Below are positions 9,214 to 16,501 of a stretch of DNA of 64,000 nt, piece after piece. The translations under genes were made by a program, and so were the position numbers. Each line of letters opens with the position of its first letter. Position 1 is the stretch's first letter. The notes under the pieces are model-generated. The model was given only the letters and a program-made list of their open reading frames with translations. It was not told the origin of the DNA and did not search any database. The DNA comes from an uncultured Cyclobacteriaceae bacterium (lineage in GTDB: Bacteria; Bacteroidota; Bacteroidia; Cytophagales; Cyclobacteriaceae): assembly GCA_947492745.1 (NCBI GenBank), contig CANLOE010000015.1:1-64000 (forward strand), in the 5' to 3' direction.

Positions 9214-10541
9214 TCACATCCGTTATTGGAAGAACCTTTCTGACCGCATATAATGAAAAGTACGACAAAAACCTTTCGGCAAAAGCGTTTTTCGAAGAAG
9301 AATACTGGCCACTCTTTTACAATGCACCCAAGTACTTACAGTGGGTGACGAACTCTCCCTTTGTACAGATGAAGCGGGGACAAAAGGCCCACCTGCTCAG
9401 CGAAACCGAAAGACTCGGAAAATTGGAGGCCCTCTACGAAAAAGTAGATGAAGAAATTCCCGATGCCAGTTTTGCGCTGGGTTTTCCGGCTTCCGAAACA
9501 AAAGGATATGCGAGTACTTCGGGTCTGGTAAGTGATATGGATATCCCCACGGAAGAAGAAGATGTGTACCTCTCCTGGATGGGCAGCGGTCTGGGCATAG
9601 GCGTGGCGGGTGGCTTTACCATCCTCTTCGATGACCCTTATATAACACTACGGACTTTTGAGGGCTGGAAAGTCTATCGGCAGTACCTCAACGATCCCAG
9701 TCTGGAAAGGATGCGGGGCAACCAGATCAATACCTGGAACGGCCAGTGGCTTACCTATGACATGGACCCCTATCGGTTTCGGGAGGACTTTGATTTTGCC
9801 ACGCTAGTGGAGGAGGGGTTTTTCAAAGTGGACAGCACTACGGTAGAAGCGCTCACCCTGAACTGGTCGCAGCTGTTTTTCAGCCTTTCCCGGCAGTTTC
9901 CCGAGACCGAGATGATGGGCTATGTCTATGGCTTCGGACAGACGAACAAGACCATAGGCTTCATCCCTTTTCAGTTCCGGTCGGGCAGTACGCTCAAGGA
10001 GGTATACCGAAAGCTCATCGACAAAGAGATGTTCGGGGACTTTAAAGTGGATAAGCAGGATTTCGAGCGGCTCTTTGGCATACATATCAAAAGGGCCTGT
10101 GAGCTGGGAAGCATCGGCCTTCCCGCACTCCGCCCCCATAACCTGACCAAATACATGAGGGACAAAAAGAACCTTTCCTTCAACAAAGAAGAAGACATCA
10201 TCCATTATCAAGCATACAAAACCTGGTTAATAGCTATGTTATCAAAAAACAAAGAAGAAATCATCGATTACACCATGGCCCTGGCCAAGGTCATACAACG
10301 TTACCGGGCCGGTGCCAGAAAGACGGACCGCAAAAACCTGATAGAGAAGGAACTCTTTGCCTCGGTCAGTAAAAGGGGCTTCATCGAAGCTTTGGAGCAA
10401 ATGGTCAAAGACCTTGACGGGGAAGACCTGCCGGCCATCAAACAGCTAAAGGACGAAGTACATCTCATGACCAATGAAGAGTACGGGTACTTCTGTACCC
10501 TACTGAAATTCGATTATGCCTTTGTGGAAAAACAGGCATAA
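9210..10541 (+). CDS. Putative Cas8-like large subunit of type I effector
   Basis: A 443-residue protein with no motif I can assign with certainty. It overlaps the cas3 stop and precedes cas7, the place where the Cascade large subunit is expected. The N-terminal half contains a glycine-rich hydrophobic stretch (SGLGIGVAGGFTILFDDPY); the C-terminal ~150 residues are helical, with basic segments such as RYRAGARKTDRKNL, compatible with a fused small-subunit-like bundle. Cas8 proteins recognise the PAM and diverge strongly between subtypes, so lack of recognisable similarity is normal. Its size is short to average for Cas8. The call is by context and could hide an unlisted variant. Confidence 0.6.
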   Translation: MITSVIGRTFLTAYNEKYDKNLSAKAFFEEEYWPLFYNAPKYLQWVTNSPFVQMKRGQKAHLLSETERLGKLEALYEKVDEEIPDASFALGFPASETKGYASTSGLVSDMDIPTEEEDVYLSWMGSGLGIGVAGGFTILFDDPYITLRTFEGWKVYRQYLNDPSLERMRGNQINTWNGQWLTYDMDPYRFREDFDFATLVEEGFFKVDSTTVEALTLNWSQLFFSLSRQFPETEMMGYVYGFGQTNKTIGFIPFQFRSGSTLKEVYRKLIDKEMFGDFKVDKQDFERLFGIHIKRACELGSIGLPALRPHNLTKYMRDKKNLSFNKEEDIIHYQAYKTWLIAMLSKNKEEIIDYTMALAKVIQRYRAGARKTDRKNLIEKELFASVSKRGFIEALEQMVKDLDGEDLPAIKQLKDEVHLMTNEEYGYFCTLLKFDYAFVEKQA

Positions 10542-10615
10542 GTAAATACGCTCTCCAAAGTTTATCATGGATATAATATCCGCACACTCATTCAAAACCC
10601 TAAAATTACTCCAAT

Positions 10616-11683
10616 ATGAATACTATCTATCTGAGAACCCTCAAAAGGGCAGAGCATACGGTCTTCAATGTATCCGATGGGCAGAAGTACTACTACGACA
10701 ACCAGTTCGGCAAGAGGATACCCTTCTCCAGTGGCCAGCAGGTGAAACGTTCCCTCATCGATAGCCTTTGCGAGGCCATCGACCAGACCCCATCCCCGAC
10801 GACCTTCCTGTTCGATGTCAATAAGCAAAAGGAACTCAAGGAAGGGGAGGTCTATGCTACCTGTGACCCATCCTATGCCGATCAATTGTTCGGCGGCTGG
10901 ATGAAAGCGGCCAAAGGCGGGAAGGACCGGACGCTGAAGCGAAGGAGTCCCCTGTCCATCTCCGCCATGCGCGCACTGCACCCACTTTTGGCCGGTCTGG
11001 ATTCGGAGAATGCTTCCTTCGACCGCAGTGACCGGTCCAATAACAGGGTCATCATCCGGGATGAAAATGGAAACGCACTCGACGAGGATGAGATTGCGGC
11101 ACTCCTTCAAGGGAAAGACAGGAGTATCAGCAGAAAGTGGATACCCGACAATAGGAGGACCACGGGGCTGTTCGTGCTGGATATCGCCATCGACCTTAGA
11201 AGGCTCTTTTCGGTGAGCCTGAATTCCTTTGAACCCGAAATGGCCGATAGCACTATCGAAAAGCTGAAAGAGGAAGGATGGATACCCTCTGAAAATGTGT
11301 TCGGCCCCAGTCTGGTCGCTCCCGAGCCCTTGCGCAAGGAATGGATAACAGGACTGGCCCATGCGCTCATTCACTGGCGCATAACTTCCAACCAGTCACG
11401 TACCTTCAGCCTCATGGATACCCTGGCCATCGCCATCAGCGACAATGCCAACCGTATTGCCGGAAGTATACGTGCAAAACTCTCCGAGGAGGATTCCAGA
11501 AAGGCCGACCCCATCATCGATGAAAATCTGAAAGGAGTGGAGACCTTCATCACCCTACAGGCAGGAGGCTTTATCCACACCAAGGGAGAAGTTGCCGATG
11601 CGCTGGAAAAGGCCGAGCAGCACCTTATTGAGCTCATGAGTGCCTACGATTACGAACAGCAAAAGGTCCCGGTGACGGGGTGA
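10616..11683 (+). CDS. cas7: CRISPR backbone protein Cas7
   Basis: A 355-residue protein with the Cas7/DevR-type N-terminus, including the RIPFSSGQQVKRSLIDSL segment where Cas7 proteins carry the conserved R-x-P-x-SG-x-S turn. The middle region PLSISAMRALHPLL and RTTGLFVLDIAIDL fit the Cas7 thumb and RRM strands. Cas7 polymerises along the crRNA spacer to form the Cascade backbone. It begins 74 bp after cas8 and is the last cas gene. No adaptation genes follow; next come a tiny ORF and a family C repeat. Confidence 0.88.
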   Translation: MNTIYLRTLKRAEHTVFNVSDGQKYYYDNQFGKRIPFSSGQQVKRSLIDSLCEAIDQTPSPTTFLFDVNKQKELKEGEVYATCDPSYADQLFGGWMKAAKGGKDRTLKRRSPLSISAMRALHPLLAGLDSENASFDRSDRSNNRVIIRDENGNALDEDEIAALLQGKDRSISRKWIPDNRRTTGLFVLDIAIDLRRLFSVSLNSFEPEMADSTIEKLKEEGWIPSENVFGPSLVAPEPLRKEWITGLAHALIHWRITSNQSRTFSLMDTLAIAISDNANRIAGSIRAKLSEEDSRKADPIIDENLKGVETFITLQAGGFIHTKGEVADALEKAEQHLIELMSAYDYEQQKVPVTG

Positions 11684-11713
11684 CGATACCGATTGCAGGG
11701 TCCTGTCCAAGTA

Positions 11714-11830
11714 ATGGATATGATTCGTACCAACTCCGAAAGGGAAATCACCTGTCCCTACATAGGTTGGAAAATCATTGATCTTCCAGAAGATCAAAGG
11801 GCCAAATGGATGTTTGGTCCTTTACCTTAA
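11714..11830 (+). CDS. 38-codon ORF after cas7, unknown, possible fragment
   Basis: An open frame of 38 codons with protein-like composition (ITCPYIGWKIIDLPEDQ...WMFGPLP) starts 30 bases after the cas7 stop. I do not recognise it. It could be a genuine small protein, the remnant of a larger cas-linked gene, or chance. Confidence 0.25.
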   Translation: MDMIRTNSEREITCPYIGWKIIDLPEDQRAKWMFGPLP

Positions 11831-11866
11831 TATTCTAATGGGATATTGTGTTGTAAATAATTGATT

Positions 11867-12041
11867 TTAACCCAAATTGATTAATAGGATTTTGTGGTGA
11901 GGGCATAATTTCAATAGAATCAGTTGTTTAGGAAAGGAGGCTTAGTGCATCACTAAGGTGACGAGCCTGCGCAGCGTAAAACAGCTGATTTTGAAGCAAT
12001 TTATGCTCGTAATAGGAAGACTATTGATCAATTTGGGTTAA
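11867..12041. repeat. Family C inverted-repeat element (copy 1)
   Basis: About 175 bp with imperfect terminal inverted repeats: TTAACCCAAATTGATTAATAG at one end and CTATTGATCAATTTGGGTTAA at the other. It shares its ends and internal blocks (TGCGCAGCGTAAAAC, AAGCAATTTATGCTCG) with copies at 32234-32411 and 54961-55129. It lies 19 bp upstream of the DUF262 start, so it may mark an insertion boundary or supply upstream signals. Confidence 0.75.
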
Positions 12042-12059
12042 AAAAGCATAGAACTAAAT

Positions 12060-13190
12060 ATGGAACAAGAACACATAGAAGAGATTAAAGAAGAGATAAA
12101 CGACTCATACTCAAATGACGATTTATACAACATTAATTCTTGGGGTGCTGACTTATCCTTTAGAGAATTAATTACAATGTATGATGAGGACGAACTCTTA
12201 AAACCTGAACTTCAAAGATATTATGTCTGGGACAAACCTGAGGCAAGTCGATTTATTGAATCCATTCTTTTGGGACTTCCAGTACCAAGTATTTTTTTGG
12301 CGAATACTAAAGATGATAAGAAGCTAATTATTGATGGCTATCAAAGAATTATGACTGTATTCGACTATGTAAAAAAAGGGGTTTGGCGAAAAGATGGAAA
12401 AACCTTCAAACTATCGAACACAGATAAAATTAATGAACGCTACAGAGGTAAGGCATACTCTGAATTACCAGAACAAGACCAAAGGCGTATAAGAAGTACT
12501 ACAATACACGCTATAGTATTTGAGCAAAAAGCTCCCAATGACAATGACACAAGTTTGTATCAAGTCTTTGAACGAATAAATACAGGAGGAAGAGCATTAA
12601 TGCCTCAAGAGATAAGAAACTGTGTGAATCAAGGTGGCTTTAATGATTTACTATTTGAACTAAATGAGAACTCTAATTGGAGAACTCTTTTTGGAAAAAA
12701 TGAGGTTGATCCAAGAATGAGAGATATGGAATTTATTCTGAGGTTTCTTGCCATAGATACTGACTTCGTTAAGAAAAATGAATCGTATAATATTTCATTG
12801 AAAAAGTATCTAAATGAGTTTATGGGTAATAATAAATCGCAAAATCCAGAAATAATTGAAGAGCGCGGAAATAAATTCAATTATGTGATGCAGTTCATTA
12901 TTGAAAACATTGGTGAAAACGCATTTTACAACATAACAGGAGGAGACGACACCAAAATCAGAAAAAGATTCTATCCAACAATTTTTGATTCAATTTGTCC
13001 CGCAGTTGCCATTGCCTACAGGCATTTTGGAGATGACATTCCTACGGAAAACTTGGAGGTAAAAAGACTAGCACTTCTTAAGGATGAGACATACAGGACT
13101 TACATTTCTGAAGGTACAATGCAAATCGCTCACATTCATGGACGAATTAACAAGGCTTTAAAATATTTATTCGGGATAAGCTATGAATAA
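12060..13190 (+). CDS. DUF262 (GmrSD N-terminal-like / ParB-type nuclease) protein
   Basis: 376 residues. The DUF262 core is clear: LQRYYVWDKPEASRFIESIL (51-70), LGLPVPSIFLA and the DGQQR-type motif as IDGYQR (91-96). DUF262 domains are ParB/Srx-fold and in GmrSD proteins provide NTP-dependent activity against modified phage DNA. No DUF1524/HNH domain is present; the C-terminal half is helical (VAIAYRHFGDDIP near the end). The last 8 bases overlap the HEPN gene, so the two are translated together. The DNA is AT-rich compared with cas. I infer a two-gene defence or toxin-antitoxin unit with the HEPN partner. Confidence 0.85.
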   Translation: MEQEHIEEIKEEINDSYSNDDLYNINSWGADLSFRELITMYDEDELLKPELQRYYVWDKPEASRFIESILLGLPVPSIFLANTKDDKKLIIDGYQRIMTVFDYVKKGVWRKDGKTFKLSNTDKINERYRGKAYSELPEQDQRRIRSTTIHAIVFEQKAPNDNDTSLYQVFERINTGGRALMPQEIRNCVNQGGFNDLLFELNENSNWRTLFGKNEVDPRMRDMEFILRFLAIDTDFVKKNESYNISLKKYLNEFMGNNKSQNPEIIEERGNKFNYVMQFIIENIGENAFYNITGGDDTKIRKRFYPTIFDSICPAVAIAYRHFGDDIPTENLEVKRLALLKDETYRTYISEGTMQIAHIHGRINKALKYLFGISYE

Positions 13191-13674
13191 CAGTAACGCG
13201 CAACAAAGTATTGATGTATGCACTGATGAACTTCAAAGAATATTTCATTTAATTGAAGGACTTGGACGTACGTCTCCTATCGTTCCATTTTTAACGAACT
13301 ACTCTATTGTAAGAGCATGTGGGACAATTGAATTCAGTTTTAAAACAATTATTTCCGATTTGCATTCTGGACATTCTCCACAAGTACAGAACTATGTTGA
13401 CAATACAATAAGAAACAGTTCTATGAATCCAAGCAGGGACAATATCTGCAAAACGTTGAAGAGGTTTGACGAAGATTGGAATAGAGCGTTTAAACATAAG
13501 TTTAATGAACATGAGCATTCCGAAAGACTAAAAGACTCTATTGATTCACTTAATAATGCAAGGAACTCGTTTGCACATGGAGACTCGCCTTCCTCCTCTT
13601 TTGAGGATATTAGAAGCTATTTCACCGACTGTGTATTAATTATGAACATGCTGGATGAAGTAGTAAATGAATAA
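13183..13674 (+). CDS. HEPN-domain putative RNase, partner of DUF262 protein
   Basis: A 163-residue, mostly helical protein. Near the C-terminus it has the HEPN catalytic signature RNSFAH (R127-x4-H132) followed by GDSP, as in the RiboL-PSP-HEPN type. HEPN RNases cut tRNA or mRNA and are common toxins in defence pairs. The start lies inside the end of the DUF262 gene (8-bp overlap), a strong sign of coupling. The gene's 3' end runs into the truncated lipoprotein gene on the other strand. RNase activity is inferred from the motif. Confidence 0.8.
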   Translation: MNNSNAQQSIDVCTDELQRIFHLIEGLGRTSPIVPFLTNYSIVRACGTIEFSFKTIISDLHSGHSPQVQNYVDNTIRNSSMNPSRDNICKTLKRFDEDWNRAFKHKFNEHEHSERLKDSIDSLNNARNSFAHGDSPSSSFEDIRSYFTDCVLIMNMLDEVVNE

Positions 13675-13719
13675 AATCTGTACCCTACAAAACCTATAAG
13701 CAATAGTGTCCTATAGAGC

Positions 13720-14081
13720 TGGTGTGTGGGTCCTCCTACTTTGCTCCAACTCAGACCAAAGTCATCATACTCGTATACACCATCCCTTCGGGGCGATAGC
13801 CCATACAGCTTTCCATCGGCCCAGACCCAATCGGCACCTGACCCCCCGATTTTGGACCAGTTATTTGGAGAACCATTGTAGCGGAAAATACTGCTCTTGT
13901 TGGGGCTTACACCAAAAATATTACCGACGGTTGTCCTGAGTATATCTGTAGTGTTTACCCGATTATCCCCTCCGATACGGGAGGTTTCGGAAATTGCTCG
14001 AATGTCAATATTTTCCTTTTCGCATGAGATAAGCCCAAATAGGAGCAGGAAGTGTGATAAGACTACTGTTAGTTGTTTCAT
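13720..14081 (-). pseudogene. Truncated lipoprotein with beta-propeller-like repeats
   Basis: Starts with a lipoprotein signal (hydrophobic segment, then LISCEK lipobox). A repeat-like sequence follows (VGNIFGVSPNKSSIFRYNG, NWSKIGGSG, LYGLSPRRDGVYEYDD, WSKVGG), reminiscent of tectonin/propeller blades. After about two blades the similarity pattern ends and the frame continues into antisense HEPN sequence until a stop at 13617. The gene was therefore probably cut by arrival of the DUF262-HEPN unit or by a deletion. The right inverted repeat lies in its upstream region, ending 38 bp before the ATG. Confidence 0.65.
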
Positions 14082-14118
14082 CGTTATGGGATTTTTTTCT
14101 AAAAATGAACTGACTCAT

Positions 14119-14289
14119 ATTATACTCAAACGCAATTGTGTTGGGACAGATCGAAGATCATTGCATAAGCACTGTTCCGCCCGGAACGACCCTAATGTAC
14201 AATCCACTAATGACTGTTCTACCATTGCAGGATCTTCCCTTGGTTTGCCAAACCCCGGATTTCCCATTTCACTTTTTCCTGAGTATAAA
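14119..14289 (-). repeat. Right copy of ~170-bp inverted repeat flanking the cas/HEPN island
   Basis: Reverse-complement partner of 5052-5222 (shared blocks are given at that entry). The copies differ by scattered substitutions, so the duplication is not recent. On the minus strand this copy forms the upstream region of the truncated lipoprotein gene. Confidence 0.85.
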
Positions 14290-14844
14290 TATCATATACC
14301 CAATGTATTCTATGGGTTTGATGAACTTTGGAACAAAGTTTTCGATCTTCCATTATCCGAAGAAGAGTGATTCTATAAGATACCCTATTTGAAGGAAATA
14401 AGCGAAAAGGCCATATTATTATATATTGATCTGCTTTTTCCCAATTGGAATTGGAACCTGTGATATGGATGTCCATGAAGGTATAGAGAATTGTTTTGAT
14501 CTGACTTTCAGTTATTTGTCGATGTACATCTATTAATGTAAACTTAACTTTGAAATCCGAAATTTTTTTCGGACCAATCCTCGGTACGCACAACCCAGGG
14601 CGAATAATCATGGTTCAAAAAGTCGGGCCAAACCCCACAACGAAAAAGTCCATCATGGGGTTATCTGTTCGATTTCGATCGTTCGGAAGCGAAATTATGG
14701 ACAGTTTTCAGACAATCTTTAGTCTGCAAGCCGAGTAAACCCTCATTTTTTGGCCTTTTGGGATGATTTTCGTTTCTGGCATGGCCTTGGTATTAAGGAA
14801 GACAACACATTTTCAGAACTTCTTCGAATCAAAATTATAAAAAC
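14290..14844. other. Gene-free stretch between the island and the chromosomal block
   Basis: Short open frames exist on both strands (for example 14219-14611 minus), but none has recognisable motifs or a convincing ribosome binding site. I see no RNA gene. It may hold remnants of the region's former gene content. Confidence 0.4.
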
Positions 14845-15273
14845 ATGAAAAAATTCGCAGCAATCCAGAAATTCGCTTTAGTAGCTCTTCTAGCAATGAT
14901 TTTTGTCGGTGGTCCTTCACTTTCCTATGCAGGTAATCAGGACAAAGTATTGAAAAAAATCAGACAACAAGTAGAGAATGCAGGGCCCGACGACTGGGAA
15001 ACATTGGCCATGGCTGCTAAAAAGTGTATCCGAAAGAAAATCAATATGGAGGAGGCGCATGAGTGGCTGGACCGCTCGATAGCTATCAAAAAGAGTTCCA
15101 TGAACCTGGAAATTATGGGCGACTATTACCTGAAGAACAAGTTGCCCAGAAAAGCTGTGATATATTATCTGGAAAGTAAAAAGGTAGGAATGGAAACCAA
15201 TAAAGATTTTGATTACTATCACTTAGAGGAAAAAATCGCACAGGCAAGTGACTTACGCACATCACTGGGCTGA
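14845..15273 (+). CDS. Small secreted TPR/Sel1-like protein
   Basis: 142 residues with a clear signal peptide (basic start, hydrophobic core ALVALLAMIFVGG, cleavage after SYA). The mature part is helical, with two TPR-like units: DDWETLAMAAKKCIRKKIN and EEAHEWLDRSIAIKKS, then LEIMGDYYLKNKLPRKAVIYY. It is probably periplasmic and may bind another protein. It stands alone, followed by a hairpin terminator. Function unknown. Confidence 0.75.
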   Translation: MKKFAAIQKFALVALLAMIFVGGPSLSYAGNQDKVLKKIRQQVENAGPDDWETLAMAAKKCIRKKINMEEAHEWLDRSIAIKKSSMNLEIMGDYYLKNKLPRKAVIYYLESKKVGMETNKDFDYYHLEEKIAQASDLRTSLG

Positions 15274-15293
15274 TTTGCTCATGTCTATTCCGG

Positions 15294-15317
15294 TAAGCTG
15301 CTCTGGAGCAGCTTTTC
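15294..15317. terminator. Hairpin terminator
   Basis: AAGCTGCTC and the complementary GAGCAGCTT face each other across a short loop, followed by a short T run. It lies just after the small secreted protein and before the convergent end of menE. Confidence 0.6.
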
Positions 15318-15364
15318 CGGTAAGCGGCCGAAGGTACAAGGGAGACGATTGAGCCCTATTTCGG

Positions 15365-16501
15365 TCAGTTGTCTTTGTCCTTACTTCTATATAGGTTCCT
15401 ACAGGCATGACGATCGACTTTTCCTGTAGGAGTTTCCGGAAAGGACTCTAAGGTGCCGATGTGCTTGGGCCTTTCATAGCCATCGACGCTATCTTCCATC
15501 TTTTTCATGAGCCTGTTCAGGATGCCGTTCTTTTCAGCACTGCTATCACATTCCAATAACAACACCACTTGCTCTCCGAGGCGTTCATCGGGCAGGCTCA
15601 TGATAATAAAACGATAGTTGAATGACAATGATACCAATATCCGTGCTACTTGCCTTTCCAGTTTTTCGATCTGTATTTTTACTCCTCCCGAATTGATGAC
15701 ATTGTCCGCACGCCCAAGCCATTCGAAGCGATGCGTATCGATCAGGTGCACACAATCATTGGTTGTGAGGCTACGGCCTTGGGTCAGGACGGATTTGATG
15801 GTCAGGCACTGACGTTCGTCCGTTCCTATTGTCACCTCATCAAAAACTTGGTAATAATTACTTCTTTGTGGACCATTCAACCGCTTTAATGCTATGTGTG
15901 ATACCGTTTCGGTCATGCCATAAGTACTATAAACGGGAGCTTTTATCTCTTGAAGCGCCTCCTCCAGTTGTAGGGATACGGGGGCACCACCTACGATAAT
16001 GGCTTTGGCCCCATGAAGCAACCGGAGCTGTTCACTTCGGGCCCCGTCAAGTATTGTTTGCAACTGCAAAGGCACAAAGGCCATAAAATCGATAGGATCG
16101 ATGTCCTCTACCGCCTCAAGGGGATTGGAAGACGGCGTAACGATGATAGGCTTCATACCCAAGGTCAGCGAACGGGCGAGCATCATTGTACCCGCGATAT
16201 AGGCCGTGTTCAAACAGGTCAGCGCTACATCTGTCGAGTTCAGGGCGAGGGCATTGGCCGTTAGCCGAACACTGTGCAGTAGTTGTGACCGCTGTAGCAG
16301 GATGCTTTTCGGGCTTCCCGTAGAGCCTGAGGTGAAGCGTTCGAAGCGCTCTTCTCCCTGTAGCCACTCCTCGCAGAAAGACAGGGAGGACTTTTCAAAT
16401 TCGCTCCATTGATACATATCCTGCCACTGACCTAGTTTTATGGTGTCGAATTCGACGCTAAGGCCATTGATGATAAGACTATTGTTCCTGTTCTGCTTCA
16501 T
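15365..16501 (-). CDS. menE: o-Succinylbenzoate-CoA ligase MenE
   Basis: A 378-residue, short AMP-forming acyl-CoA synthetase. It has the P-loop FTSGSTGSPKSILL, the A5-type motif STYGMTETVSHIAL, the hinge WLGRADNVINSGGVKI and the C-terminal lysine region ETPTGKVDR. It activates o-succinylbenzoate with CoA in menaquinone synthesis. Bacteroidota MenE proteins are usually this short. Its start overlaps the menD stop by 4 bp (16498-16501). menB and menC are not in this window. Context makes the substrate assignment firm. Confidence 0.92.
   Translation of the reverse strand: MKQNRNNSLIINGLSVEFDTIKLGQWQDMYQWSEFEKSSLSFCEEWLQGEERFERFTSGSTGSPKSILLQRSQLLHSVRLTANALALNSTDVALTCLNTAYIAGTMMLARSLTLGMKPIIVTPSSNPLEAVEDIDPIDFMAFVPLQLQTILDGARSEQLRLLHGAKAIIVGGAPVSLQLEEALQEIKAPVYSTYGMTETVSHIALKRLNGPQRSNYYQVFDEVTIGTDERQCLTIKSVLTQGRSLTTNDCVHLIDTHRFEWLGRADNVINSGGVKIQIEKLERQVARILVSLSFNYRFIIMSLPDERLGEQVVLLLECDSSAEKNGILNRLMKKMEDSVDGYERPKHIGTLESFPETPTGKVDRHACRNLYRSKDKDN

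Noticed and set aside
5223-12060. Possible CRISPR array beside the cas genes
   Set aside because: No regularly spaced direct repeats of 25-40 bp exist before, within or after the operon. The repeats in the window are single-copy, inverted-ended elements.
13897-14370. 157-codon ORF across the right inverted repeat
   Set aside because: It is antisense to the lipoprotein remnant and spans the repeat; no protein pattern.
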